Made by a program: the position numbers and the translations under genes
The notes under the pieces: model-generated
Database searches by the model: none
Told to the model about the DNA's origin: nothing
Seen by the model: only the letters and a program-made list of their open reading frames with translations
Assembly (NCBI GenBank): GCA_017960645.1
Contig: JAGCYU010000010.1
Location: forward strand, 1-58,748
From: Alphaproteobacteria bacterium
GTDB taxonomy: Bacteria; Pseudomonadota; Alphaproteobacteria; CAAHEQ01; UBA3637
Length of the DNA stretch: 58,748 nt
Reading direction: 5' to 3'
Shown here: positions 51,307-58,246 of the stretch, piece by piece
Layout of the letters: every line of letters begins with the position of its first letter
Numbering within the stretch: the stretch's first letter is position 1

Positions 51307-52474
51307 AAAAATGACAAAATCAGTTAAGAAAACGGTAAAATCTGCTAAAACAAAAGCCGTTGCAAATAAGATCAAAGCGGCCCCTAAAAAAGTGCAACAA
51401 AAGTCTGCGCGCCACAAGCTTCCACCTGTTAAGGCTGTAAAATCAATTTCTGCGCAAACAGAATTGTACCAAAAAGATTTAAAAAATTTAAGTAACGGTT
51501 GGTGGGGCAATTTAAATTTAGTCTGCTTTACACACGTAAGTTACAAAGATATAAAAATAGATTTAACATATTCTTCAGAAAATTGTACGGTCATTGTTTA
51601 TGTTTTAAGTCAAGAGGGCACCTATAGTATTGATGCGGCCGGCAATTTCTTTGTCAACAAGAAAAAGTTGCTGCCTAACCCAGTGACTCTTTTAAAAAAA
51701 CAATTAGCGACTCTGTATAAAATTGAAGCCAACGCTAAAATTATTCCTGTTGTTTTGCTGATGCGGGGCGCTGTTCAAAACCAACGCAAAGTGCAAACGT
51801 ATCTGAAAAGAAACGGCATTCAACTTATCAGATCAAACACTTTGCGCACTTCGGATTTACCGTCTTTATCGCGGTTATTACATGACAATTTTTCCCCACT
51901 TATCTCTTCAACACATATAGATGAAACGTGGGATGATGCAGGTCATGTATCTTCTGTACAACCAAAATCTACACGTGCTTCACGCATACGCTTTTTAACA
52001 CAAAAACAAACTCAAAAATTAGCTGCGAATATTGCGACTGTTGCTCATGCGGGATATTTTCCAATTGCATCTGGGACCATCGGGTCTTTGATCGCATTGC
52101 CCATTGCATATGCCTTAAACCAAGCAAGTTTAATCGCGTTGTGGTTAGCAATTTTTTTAACCATGTGGGTTGGCGTCTGGGCCATTAAACGCTTTACAGA
52201 AAACAAAGTAGAAAAAGATCCTTCTTCTGTCATTATTGATGAAGTCGTTGGTCAATCCATTCCATTTGCTTTGGTTGCGCCTGGTTTATTACATTGGCCA
52301 TGGCTGTTACTTGGATTCATTTTGTTCCGCTTTTTTGATATTTGTAAGTTTGGTTTGGTCAAATATTTTGACAAACAAAAAACAGCATGGGGTGTGATGA
52401 TGGATGATGTAATGGCAGGATTACAAACCGCCTTCATCCTAGTCCTGCTGCAAATTTTATGGATTTTAACTTAA
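51266..52474 (+). CDS. pgpA: Fusion of an unrecognised domain with phosphatidylglycerophosphatase A (PgpA)
   Basis: 402 aa from the ATG at 51266 (AGGAGG 6 nt upstream); a longer frame from 51218 lies inside the previous gene. Lys-rich start, then a domain (about 70-230) paralogous to that of the upstream gene: SNGWWGNLNLVCFTH, IDLTYSSENC, IPVVLLMRGA. From about 245 comes a full PgpA domain: ASGTIGSLIALP, VIIDEVVGQ and the metal-binding DDVMAG motif, with membrane helices. PgpA dephosphorylates PGP to phosphatidylglycerol. PgsA, the previous enzyme, is encoded at 13146-13781. The fused N-terminal domain is unusual. 41-nt overlap with the preceding gene. Confidence 0.85.
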   Translation: MRKTKKKQTNLKVKKMTKSVKKTVKSAKTKAVANKIKAAPKKVQQKSARHKLPPVKAVKSISAQTELYQKDLKNLSNGWWGNLNLVCFTHVSYKDIKIDLTYSSENCTVIVYVLSQEGTYSIDAAGNFFVNKKKLLPNPVTLLKKQLATLYKIEANAKIIPVVLLMRGAVQNQRKVQTYLKRNGIQLIRSNTLRTSDLPSLSRLLHDNFSPLISSTHIDETWDDAGHVSSVQPKSTRASRIRFLTQKQTQKLAANIATVAHAGYFPIASGTIGSLIALPIAYALNQASLIALWLAIFLTMWVGVWAIKRFTENKVEKDPSSVIIDEVVGQSIPFALVAPGLLHWPWLLLGFILFRFFDICKFGLVKYFDKQKTAWGVMMDDVMAGLQTAFILVLLQILWILT

Positions 52475-52488
52475 AAAAAGGAGTTCCT

Positions 52489-52707
52489 ATGGATACCGAA
52501 CATTATAAACATATTGCAGAATTATATGCCGAAGCAAAAGGTTGGCAGTTATCTCCCTTTGCAGATAAAATTATTAAACGTTGTTTAATGTGTGAAGGCA
52601 AATGCCCTTGTGATACATCCAGAGGTTATTGCCCATGTTCTGAGCATGTGAAAGAAGTTCAAGAAATGGGACATTGCCATTGCAATTTATTTGTCGCTAA
52701 AGAATAA
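52489..52707 (+). CDS. Ferredoxin-thioredoxin reductase catalytic chain-like protein
   Basis: 72 aa from the ATG at 52489 (AAGGAG). Eight Cys in the pattern CLMCEGKCPC ... YCPC ... GHCHCNLF, which is the CPC-CPC-CHC arrangement of FTR-beta enzymes that hold a [4Fe-4S] cluster next to a redox-active disulfide; spacing between motifs is shorter than in the cyanobacterial enzyme. No alpha subunit or ferredoxin gene is nearby. It could reduce a thioredoxin or act as a stand-alone iron-sulfur protein. It lies 14 nt after the PgpA fusion and may be cotranscribed. Confidence 0.8.
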   Translation: MDTEHYKHIAELYAEAKGWQLSPFADKIIKRCLMCEGKCPCDTSRGYCPCSEHVKEVQEMGHCHCNLFVAKE

Positions 52708-52719
52708 ACACATATCTAT

Positions 52720-53055
52720 CTATTTCATCTCTAAAAGGGCTTCAATTTGTTTGAGGACGATTTTTTGCGTCCGTTCACTCTGTTCCTCAAGTAATCTGAT
52801 GATTTTTTGCAGAATGTTGGAATGTGGTGTATTTTTTGCAGATATATCTGTCAATAAATCTTGAACAGGAATATTTAAAGCATTCGCAAAGGACACCACG
52901 GTTGTAATTCTAGGGTCTGCAAGTCCACGCTCTACATTGGATATCGTATTGATCATTTTACCAGAAACTTCTGCAAACTCTTCCTGAGAAAGCCCTCATT
53001 GTTTGCGTAAAAAGGCAATCCGCCGGCCTAGCAACTTAAGGGTTGTGTTTTCCAT
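52720..53055 (-). pseudogene. XRE-family repressor interrupted by an in-frame TGA
   Basis: From the ATG at 53055 the frame reads MENTTLKLLGRRIAFLRKQ, then TGA (52996-52998, codon 20), then continues in the same frame GLSQEEFAEVSGKMINTIS ... VERGLADPRI, a standard HTH_3 domain followed by a short helical tail to 52720. A single base change would restore it (CGA or TGG in place of TGA). An internal ATG at 52956 could give a 78-aa fragment lacking the first helices, unlikely to bind DNA. Other genes here use TGA as a real stop, so recoding is unlikely. Its likely target is the divergent Cys-rich gene. Confidence 0.82.
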
Positions 53056-53082
53056 ATAATCTCCTCTGTACCATTTCATTTT

Positions 53083-53096
53083 CACATTTTAATGTG
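53083..53096. promoter_or_regulatory. Operator-like palindrome CACATT-TT-AATGTG (site 1)
   Basis: Perfect 6-bp arms 28 bp ahead of the XRE start codon. It matches site 2 at 53148-53163 (ACACATT-AC-AATGTGT), the pattern expected for a dimeric HTH regulator that controls both itself and the divergent gene. Confidence 0.75.
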
Positions 53097-53130
53097 TAAA
53101 TTGCTATAATACTTTACTGTGTATTTTTCC

Positions 53131-53163
53131 TTGACATTGCTATTTTTACACATTACAATGTGT
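53131..53163 (+). promoter_or_regulatory. Consensus promoter of the Cys-rich gene with operator site 2 on its -10
   Basis: -35 TTGACA (53131-53136), 17-bp spacer, -10 TACAAT (53154-53159). The perfect inverted repeat ACACATT-AC-AATGTGT (53148-53163) covers the -10 box, so bound repressor would exclude polymerase. Confidence 0.85.
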
Positions 53164-53207
53164 CTATTGGGATTATCATAACAATAATTAACGATAAAGG
53201 AGCAACT

Positions 53208-53744
53208 ATGAATACAAAAAAAATAGCATTTACCACTTTAATGATTGGAACCATTTTGTATGCAACTTCTACTCTTGCAGGTTCTTGCACAAAACAGGGC
53301 TCGTCTGTGAGCATTGCAACAATTCAAAGCAAATATAAAAACTGTGTCAATTGCGGGACCCAAAAAAATGGAAATAAGACAGTGTATTATTGCTATTGTG
53401 GTGATGGTTGTAAAAACTCAGGAAATGTTGCTTCATCAGTCTCTAATAAAATATCGAATGTAGCAAACTCTACTGAAACAAGTACAAGCTCTAAAAAAAT
53501 ATTGAATGTAGCAAACTCTGTTGGAACAAATTCAAGTTCTAATACAAATACTAGCTCTTGCTCAAAACAAGGTTCACACATTAGTGCGAGCTATATCAGA
53601 GATCATTATAAAAATTGTAACAAATGTTGGTCAGAAGATGTAAAGGCGGGTCAGTGTAAGAAAAATAAGAAAGCACATAAGCATTATTATTGTAATTGTG
53701 GTGCTGGATGTCTGAAAAACAAATTACAAAAACTATCGAAATAA
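53208..53744 (+). CDS. Secreted Cys-rich protein with a duplicated domain
   Basis: 178 aa from the ATG at 53208 (AAAGGAG); a frame extension to 53160 would start inside the promoter. Signal peptide about 1-24 (cut after STLA). Two Cys-rich units, CTKQGSSVSIATIQSKYKNC...YYCYCGDGC (about 26-68) and CSKQGSHISASYIRDHYKNC...YYCNCGAGC (about 121-170), are separated by a Ser/Thr/Asn linker that itself has a repeat (ISNVANSTETSTSSKK / ILNVANSVGTNSSSN). The Cys pairs suggest disulfides or metal binding in an extracytoplasmic protein. No family recognised. Its promoter is covered by an operator whose likely repressor is broken. Confidence 0.8.
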   Translation: MNTKKIAFTTLMIGTILYATSTLAGSCTKQGSSVSIATIQSKYKNCVNCGTQKNGNKTVYYCYCGDGCKNSGNVASSVSNKISNVANSTETSTSSKKILNVANSVGTNSSSNTNTSSCSKQGSHISASYIRDHYKNCNKCWSEDVKAGQCKKNKKAHKHYYCNCGAGCLKNKLQKLSK

Positions 53745-53750
53745 GTAAAA

Positions 53751-53778
53751 CCCCGGCAAACCTGTCGGGGATATTTTT
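53751..53778 (+). terminator. Terminator of the Cys-rich gene
   Basis: CCCCGGCA (53751-53758) / TGTCGGGG (53763-53770), 8 pairs including one G-T, 4-nt loop, followed by ATATTTTTT. Confidence 0.9.
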
Positions 53779-53830
53779 TCACTTGACATTTTTGTAAAAA
53801 TCGGTCAAAATATAAGCCTAACAACTTGAT

Positions 53831-53908
53831 GGCGGATGTAGCTCAGTTGGTTAGAGCGCTGGTTTGTGGTACCAGATGTCGTGAGTTCGAGTCTCATCTT
53901 CCGCCCCA
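53831..53908 (+). tRNA. tRNA-His (anticodon GTG), with encoded G-1 and CCA
   Basis: Acceptor GCGGATG/CTTCCGC (one T-T mismatch), preceded by G-1 at 53831 that can pair with C73, anticodon loop TTGTGGT (GTG), T arm GTGAG-TTCGAGT-CTCAT, genomic CCA at 53906-53908. A -35 TTGACA at 53783 is the probable promoter. G-1:C73 is the canonical bacterial His identity, absent from a large group of Alphaproteobacteria. Confidence 0.96.
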
Positions 53909-53930
53909 CTTTAATAGATACAAAAATTTA

Positions 53931-53962
53931 AAAATCCCTGGGGCTTACACCGTGAGGATTTT
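53931..53962 (+). terminator. Possible terminator after tRNA-His
   Basis: AAAATCC (53931-53937) / GGATTTT (53956-53962), with an 18-nt loop, followed by GTTTT. Confidence 0.55.
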
Positions 53963-53998
53963 GTTTTATGTATTATTTTGGATACATATTTTTTCGAC

Positions 53999-54026
53999 TT
54001 GACTTAGATTTTTTCTCGGATATAGC
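53999..54026 (+). promoter_or_regulatory. Promoter of the frameshifted Cys-rich gene
   Basis: -35 TTGACT (53999-54004), 16-bp spacer, -10 TATAGC (54021-54026). No palindrome like those at 53083 or 53148 is present. Confidence 0.6.
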
Positions 54027-54063
54027 CCTTCTGTACAGATTAACCTATAACAAAGGAGTAAGT

Positions 54064-54489
54064 ATGAATATCAAAATAGCATTTGCAACATTAATTTGTG
54101 GATCCATTTTATGTGCAACGCCTACTTTTGCTGCCTCTTGTGCAAAAAAACAATGGCTCAACGTGAACAAGTGTGCAGCTTGCCCTGTCAATGCAACATG
54201 CGATGGAAAGACTTTTAAATGTGACCCGAATTTTATTTCAATAGGAAAAAATGTATTTGTCCAGCCTCTAAGTGGATGAATGGCAACAAATGCGAAGCCT
54301 GTCCTGCCAATGCCATCTGCGACGGCAAGACCTTTGTCTGCAAGAACGGTTTTACGGCTTCAGGTAATGAATGTGTAAAAAACACTTGTGCTAAAGGCCA
54401 GTGGATGAACAAAGGCAAATGTGAGGCCTGTCCAACTCAATGTCTCTTGTAGTGGTCAAACTTTAACCACAAAACTCCTCTGGAGTTAA
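54064..54489 (+). pseudogene. Secreted Cys-rich repeat protein with two compensating frameshifts
   Basis: Start ATG 54064 (AAAGGAG), signal peptide about 1-23, then three units of the form CxKxQWxNxxKCxACPxNAxCDGKTFxC. The frame breaks in the A6 run 54246-54251 (one A short; the frame stops at 54279), units 2 and 3 are in the -1 frame up to about 54434, and an extra A in CCAACTC returns the original frame, ending LTTKLLWS at 54489. The total length is a multiple of three. At the first break the in-phase heptamer A-AAA-AAT could in principle allow -1 slippage. Most simply a decayed gene or two indel errors in the assembly. Signal peptide is close to that of the gene at 53208. Confidence 0.8.
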
Positions 54490-54491
54490 AA

Positions 54492-54519
54492 AATCCCCAC
54501 AATGAACGTTGTGGGGATT
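54492..54519. terminator. Bidirectional terminator between the Cys-rich pseudogene and rplS
   Basis: AATCCCCACAA (54492-54502) / TTGTGGGGATT (54509-54519), perfect 11-bp stem with a 6-nt loop, flanked by A and T runs. Confidence 0.92.
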
Positions 54520-54536
54520 TTGTTGTGCCTATTATC

Positions 54537-54908
54537 TTATTCGGCTGTTTTATTTGATTCTTCAGCAATACGAGCTTTTTTACCAAACAATTTGCGCAAA
54601 TAGTACAACTTACCACGATTCACAACGCCTTTGCGAACAACAGTAATACTAACAATATTTGGAGAATAGAGTGGGAAAATACGTTCCACACCTTCACCAA
54701 ATGAAATTTTACGCACTGTAAAGGTGGAATTGGCACCGTCATTATAACGTGCAATACACACACCTTCATAGGCTTGATTACGTGTATTTTTTTCTTCCAC
54801 GATTCGGCACACAACACGAACGGTATCGCCCGCCTTAAAATCAGGGATTTGCTTATTCAGCTTTGCAACTTGCTCGGCCTTCAAATCACGAATAATTTTT
54901 GTTGTCAT
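54537..54908 (-). CDS. rplS: 50S ribosomal protein L19
   Basis: 123 aa from the ATG at 54908 ([20 protein letters not shown]), preceded by AGGAAA; a frame extension to 54944 lies in trmD. Conserved [20 protein letters not shown] and the C-terminal [19 protein letters not shown]19 sits at the 30S-50S interface. Last gene of the ffh-rpsP-rimM-trmD-rplS operon, 1 nt from trmD. Confidence 0.96.
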   Translation of the reverse strand: MTTKIIRDLKAEQVAKLNKQIPDFKAGDTVRVVCRIVEEKNTRNQAYEGVCIARYNDGANSTFTVRKISFGEGVERIFPLYSPNIVSITVVRKGVVNRGKLYYLRKLFGKKARIAEESNKTAE

Positions 54909-54909
54909 T

Positions 54910-55602
54910 TTAGTTTCCTTTCTTTGTTGCCAGATATTTTTCATACAAGTCCGGCCGTCTTGTTTTCGTTAATTGCTCTGATTCATTTAACCGCCATGCA
55001 CGAATTTTTTCGTGATGACCGCTCAGCAACACTTCGGGCACTTCCCGACCTTGCCAATTTTGAGGCTTTGTATATTGTGGATATTCCAACAAGCCATTGG
55101 AAAAACTTTCTTCCATAATGGATTCAGCATTTCCCAACACGCCGTCTATTAAACGCACGGTTGCATCCAACATGGTAATGAGTGCGGGCTCTCCACCCGA
55201 AAGCACATAGTCTCCAATGCTAATTTCTTGGACATTCCACTTATCCAAAACACGTTGATCAACGCCTTCAAAGCGACCACAGATAAAAGTAATTTCATCC
55301 ATTTTTGCCCATTCGGCAGCCATTGCTTGATTAAACACTTTACCACGCGGAGATAAGTAAAAAATAGGTCCATTATGATGAACAGCTGTTAAAGCTTTAT
55401 CCAAAACTTCTGCACACATAACCATCCCCGCACCTCCACCAAACGGCGTGTCGTCTACAGATTTATATGCATTATCAGAATAGTCCCGAATATTTGTCAC
55501 AACCATATCCCATTTTTTTTCAGCCAGCGCTTTGCCAATTAAAGAATATCCCAAACAACCAGGGAACATTTCAGGATAAAGTGTTAAAATGTTTGCTTTC
55601 AT
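54910..55602 (-). CDS. trmD: tRNA (guanine-N1)-methyltransferase
   Basis: 230 aa. SPOUT-type trefoil-knot enzyme: [25 protein letters not shown] and the SAM loop [13 protein letters not shown]. It makes m1G37 next to the anticodon of tRNAs reading CUN, CCN and CGG, which prevents frameshifting. It overlaps rimM by 4 nt. The C-terminal helical domain ends normally ([17 protein letters not shown]). Confidence 0.97.
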   Translation of the reverse strand: MKANILTLYPEMFPGCLGYSLIGKALAEKKWDMVVTNIRDYSDNAYKSVDDTPFGGGAGMVMCAEVLDKALTAVHHNGPIFYLSPRGKVFNQAMAAEWAKMDEITFICGRFEGVDQRVLDKWNVQEISIGDYVLSGGEPALITMLDATVRLIDGVLGNAESIMEESFSNGLLEYPQYTKPQNWQGREVPEVLLSGHHEKIRAWRLNESEQLTKTRRPDLYEKYLATKKGN

Positions 55603-56108
55603 TTGACTACCTTTTCCATTCCAGAGGGCACAACAATTTCCAAACGCCTGTTTTCTGTGTCAACCACAGGAAAAGTTTGTTTAGAAAATGAAAAGTCCAA
55701 CACTTTGCCACCGACTGTTTTGATTTCCAAAATAGTTCCAGCGCCAAAATCATTCACTTTCACCACTTGCCCAAACAAAGAATTATTTTCAAACACATTC
55801 ATCCCCATCAAATCACAATAATAAAATTCACCATTTTGTGTGTTGGGTAACTTACTACGTTCTGCAAACAATTCCACTCCTTTAAATTGTTCGGCCACAT
55901 TTCTGTTGGCAATTCCTTTAATAGCTACAAGCAACATATCGCCTTGTTGTCCTTGAACAGAAACCTCAAAACTTTTTTTGCCTAATTTATCGGTCAAAGG
56001 ATTAAATTGTGGCAAATCCGTGGCATGCGTCAAATATGGTTTGATTTTCACCAAGCCTTTGATGCCATGAACATTCACAATTTTTCCGACAGCGATAAAT
56101 GACATCAT
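55599..56108 (-). CDS. rimM: Ribosome maturation factor RimM
   Basis: 169 aa; starts at the first of two adjacent ATGs. N-terminal beta-barrel (VGKIVNVHGIKGLVKIKPYL) and C-terminal PRC barrel (EFYYCDLMGMNVFENN ... VNDFGAGTILEIK). It assists assembly of the 30S head together with S19. Its place between rpsP and trmD is canonical. Confidence 0.95.
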   Translation of the reverse strand: MMSFIAVGKIVNVHGIKGLVKIKPYLTHATDLPQFNPLTDKLGKKSFEVSVQGQQGDMLLVAIKGIANRNVAEQFKGVELFAERSKLPNTQNGEFYYCDLMGMNVFENNSLFGQVVKVNDFGAGTILEIKTVGGKVLDFSFSKQTFPVVDTENRRLEIVVPSGMEKVVK

Positions 56109-56116
56109 CAGATTCC

Positions 56117-56644
56117 TTATTCAGCCTTTGGTTCTTCCGCAGGTGTAGCTTCAGCGGCAGGTTCTTCTGCAGAAGCTTCTGCTGACTTTGCTTCTTCAGC
56201 GGGAGCAGCAGCTTGTTCGGCAGCTTTTGCTTCAGCTTCAGCCTTAGCGGCTTCGGCGGCAGCTTTTGCTTCTTCTTCAGCTTGACGAGCGGCTTCTTCA
56301 GCAGCTAATCTTGCTTCTTCTGCTTCCTTCATGCGTTGTTGAGCTTTTTCCTTAGGTGCGGATTTTTTAGGAGTTTCACGCACAGCAGGTTTTTCACACA
56401 AACCAACCAAAGCAAACAATTTTTGAACACGTTCGCTAAGCTCTGCCCCTTGAGCGATCCATTTTTTTGCTGCTTCTGTGTTCACACGCAAAGCATCTGG
56501 TTTATCTTTAGGCAACAAAGGATTGTAAAATCCTAATTCCTCAATAAACCGACCATCACGGCGACAATGTTTGTCTGCCACAACGATTTTGTGGACAGGC
56601 CGTTTTTTTGTACCCCCACGGGCCAAACGAATTCTAACTGACAT
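56117..56644 (-). CDS. rpsP: 30S ribosomal protein S16 with long Ala/Glu-rich C-terminal extension
   Basis: 175 aa, about twice the usual size. The first 85 residues are ordinary S16 (SVRIRLARGGTKKRPVHKIV, GRFIEELGFYNPL). A Lys/Pro linker (RETPKKSAPKEKAQQRMKE) leads to about 70 residues made almost only of Ala, Glu and a few Lys, first a probable single helix, then a Pro-containing disordered end. Such Ala/Glu tails on S16 occur in some Alphaproteobacteria. Its DNA is built from GCT/GCA/GAA-type codons, so repeat-length changes are to be expected. Confidence 0.95.
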   Translation of the reverse strand: MSVRIRLARGGTKKRPVHKIVVADKHCRRDGRFIEELGFYNPLLPKDKPDALRVNTEAAKKWIAQGAELSERVQKLFALVGLCEKPAVRETPKKSAPKEKAQQRMKEAEEARLAAEEAARQAEEEAKAAAEAAKAEAEAKAAEQAAAPAEEAKSAEASAEEPAAEATPAEEPKAE

Positions 56645-56668
56645 ATTTTTTCATCCTTTCGTTGTTAG

Positions 56669-58057
56669 TTAGTTTCCAAACGGAGGAAATCCCCCGCCAT
56701 TCATACCAGAACCACCAAACATATTGCCCATGCGTTTCATCATAGACATCATGCCCAAAGGTCCCATTTTTTTAATTTTTTTCATTGCATCTGCCATCTG
56801 TTCATATTGTTTCAAAAGACGATTAACATCTTCCACTTTGACCCCTGCGCCAGCTGCAATGCGAATCTTACGCGAAGCCTTTATTACCTCAGGATTTTTT
56901 CTTTCCTTAGGCGTCATAGACAGGATAATGGCTGCCTGCCTTTTAATCAGGTGGTTATCTATATTTGCCTGATCAATCTGTTTAGCAAACTTGGAAATAC
57001 CAGGGATCATTTTCATCACACCCTTGATATCACCCAATTTATCAACTTGTTCCAATTGTTTTAACAGGTCATTCATATCAAACTGACCCGACATCATTTT
57101 CATGGCTTGAGCTTGTATATCCTCTTGATTAACCTTTTCCATAGCGGTTTCAACCAAGCCAACCACATCGCCCATACCTAAGATTCTGTCCGCCACACGT
57201 TTCGCATCAAAAGCTTCCAAAGCATCTGCTTTTTCGCCAACACCCAAGAATTGAATAGGAACTCCTGTAATCATGCGCATAGACAAAGCGGCCCCACCAC
57301 GTGCATCTCCATCAACACGTGTTAACACAGTTCCTGTAATACCGACTTTTTCTTTGAATTCACGCGCAACATTTACCGCATCTTGTCCCATCAAAGAATC
57401 AACAACTAATAATGTTTCTTGTGGTTGAGATAAATTACGTACAGCAACAATTTCTTGCATCATTTCATCATCTATATGCAATCGCCCTGCTGTATCCAAA
57501 ACTAATACATCATATAAACCCAGTTTTGCTTCATTCAAAGCCCGCTTAGTAATATCTAAGACCTTTTCATCCGCAACAATCGGCAAACAATCCAATTCAT
57601 ATTTTGTTGCCATCTCTTGCAACTGTTCACGAGCGGCAGGCCGATACACATCCAAACTGGCCAATAAAACTTTTCTGCCTTCTTTCTTAAGCTTTAAAGC
57701 TATTTTGGCGGATGACGTTGTTTTTCCGGATCCTTGCAACCCAACCATCAACAACACATTTTGCTTATTTGGAATAAAATTTAAGGCTTGAGATTCACCC
57801 AACACACGCACCAATTCATCATGCACAATTTTCACCACCATTTGGGAAGGTTGAATAGAACGCATCACTTCTGCGCCAACAGCTTTTTCCTTGACAGACG
57901 CAATAAAATCTTTCACGACGGGCAATGCTACATCAGCTTCCAATAAAGCAATTTTGATTTCACGCGCCGTTTCATCCATGACAGCTTCGCTGATAACGCC
58001 ACGCCCTGCCAGCTTATCAAAAACCTTTGCCAATCTGTCCGCCAAACCGTTAAACAC
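56669..58057 (-). CDS. ffh: Signal recognition particle protein Ffh
   Basis: 462 aa; the start codon is GTG at 58057, with AAAGGA 8 nt upstream. N domain (1-90), G domain with GLQGSGKT (106-113), DTAGR, TRVDGDARGG, and the methionine-rich M domain with RQAAIILSMTPKERK and a short Gly/Met/Pro tail. It binds 4.5S RNA and signal sequences for co-translational targeting. First gene of the ffh-rpsP-rimM-trmD-rplS operon, behind a consensus promoter and a structured leader. Confidence 0.97.
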   Translation of the reverse strand: MFNGLADRLAKVFDKLAGRGVISEAVMDETAREIKIALLEADVALPVVKDFIASVKEKAVGAEVMRSIQPSQMVVKIVHDELVRVLGESQALNFIPNKQNVLLMVGLQGSGKTTSSAKIALKLKKEGRKVLLASLDVYRPAAREQLQEMATKYELDCLPIVADEKVLDITKRALNEAKLGLYDVLVLDTAGRLHIDDEMMQEIVAVRNLSQPQETLLVVDSLMGQDAVNVAREFKEKVGITGTVLTRVDGDARGGAALSMRMITGVPIQFLGVGEKADALEAFDAKRVADRILGMGDVVGLVETAMEKVNQEDIQAQAMKMMSGQFDMNDLLKQLEQVDKLGDIKGVMKMIPGISKFAKQIDQANIDNHLIKRQAAIILSMTPKERKNPEVIKASRKIRIAAGAGVKVEDVNRLLKQYEQMADAMKKIKKMGPLGMMSMMKRMGNMFGGSGMNGGGFPPFGN

Positions 58058-58079
58058 TTGTCAATCCTTTACATATAAC

Positions 58080-58155
58080 GTCGCTCCCCGGTGAGCGAAC
58101 CATCGCCGAACGGGGTATCTCCTTGGAGATTCAAAATATCTTCCTTTGGAAAGTT
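58080..58155 (-). promoter_or_regulatory. Structured 5' leader of the ffh operon with possible H-type pseudoknot
   Basis: The transcript leader of about 98 nt contains, in order, a CTTTCC/GGAAG hairpin, ATCTCC-AA-GGAGAT (58129-58116), then two interleaved stems: CCCCG (58114-58110) with CGGGG (58089-58085), and CGCTC (58096-58092) with GAGCG (58085-58081). These stems share one base and are nested as in an H-type pseudoknot, or are alternatives. The Shine-Dalgarno follows about 10 nt later. Confidence 0.55.
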
Positions 58156-58161
58156 GAAGTT

Positions 58162-58190
58162 ATTGTAGCAAAAAAAAGTCCACTTGTCAA
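58162..58190 (-). promoter_or_regulatory. Consensus promoter of the ffh operon
   Basis: -35 TTGACA (complement of 58185-58190), 17-bp spacer, -10 TACAAT (complement of 58162-58167). Expected start near 58155. Confidence 0.88.
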
Positions 58191-58246
58191 GTGAATTTTG
58201 TTAGTTTTAATAAACGACTTTTTTAGAGGCAAGCCAATTACCGTAC

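Noticed and set aside
52996-52998. TGA read as tryptophan (recoded genetic code)
   Set aside because: RKQ-W-GLSQEEFA would fit the HTH, but many intact genes here (carboxypeptidase, atpI, the 767-aa gene) end in TGA with overlapping downstream starts, so TGA is a stop.
53831-53908. Island attachment at tRNA-His or tRNA-Thr
   Set aside because: No integrase or repeated tRNA 3' end is next to either gene, although accessory-looking genes surround tRNA-His.
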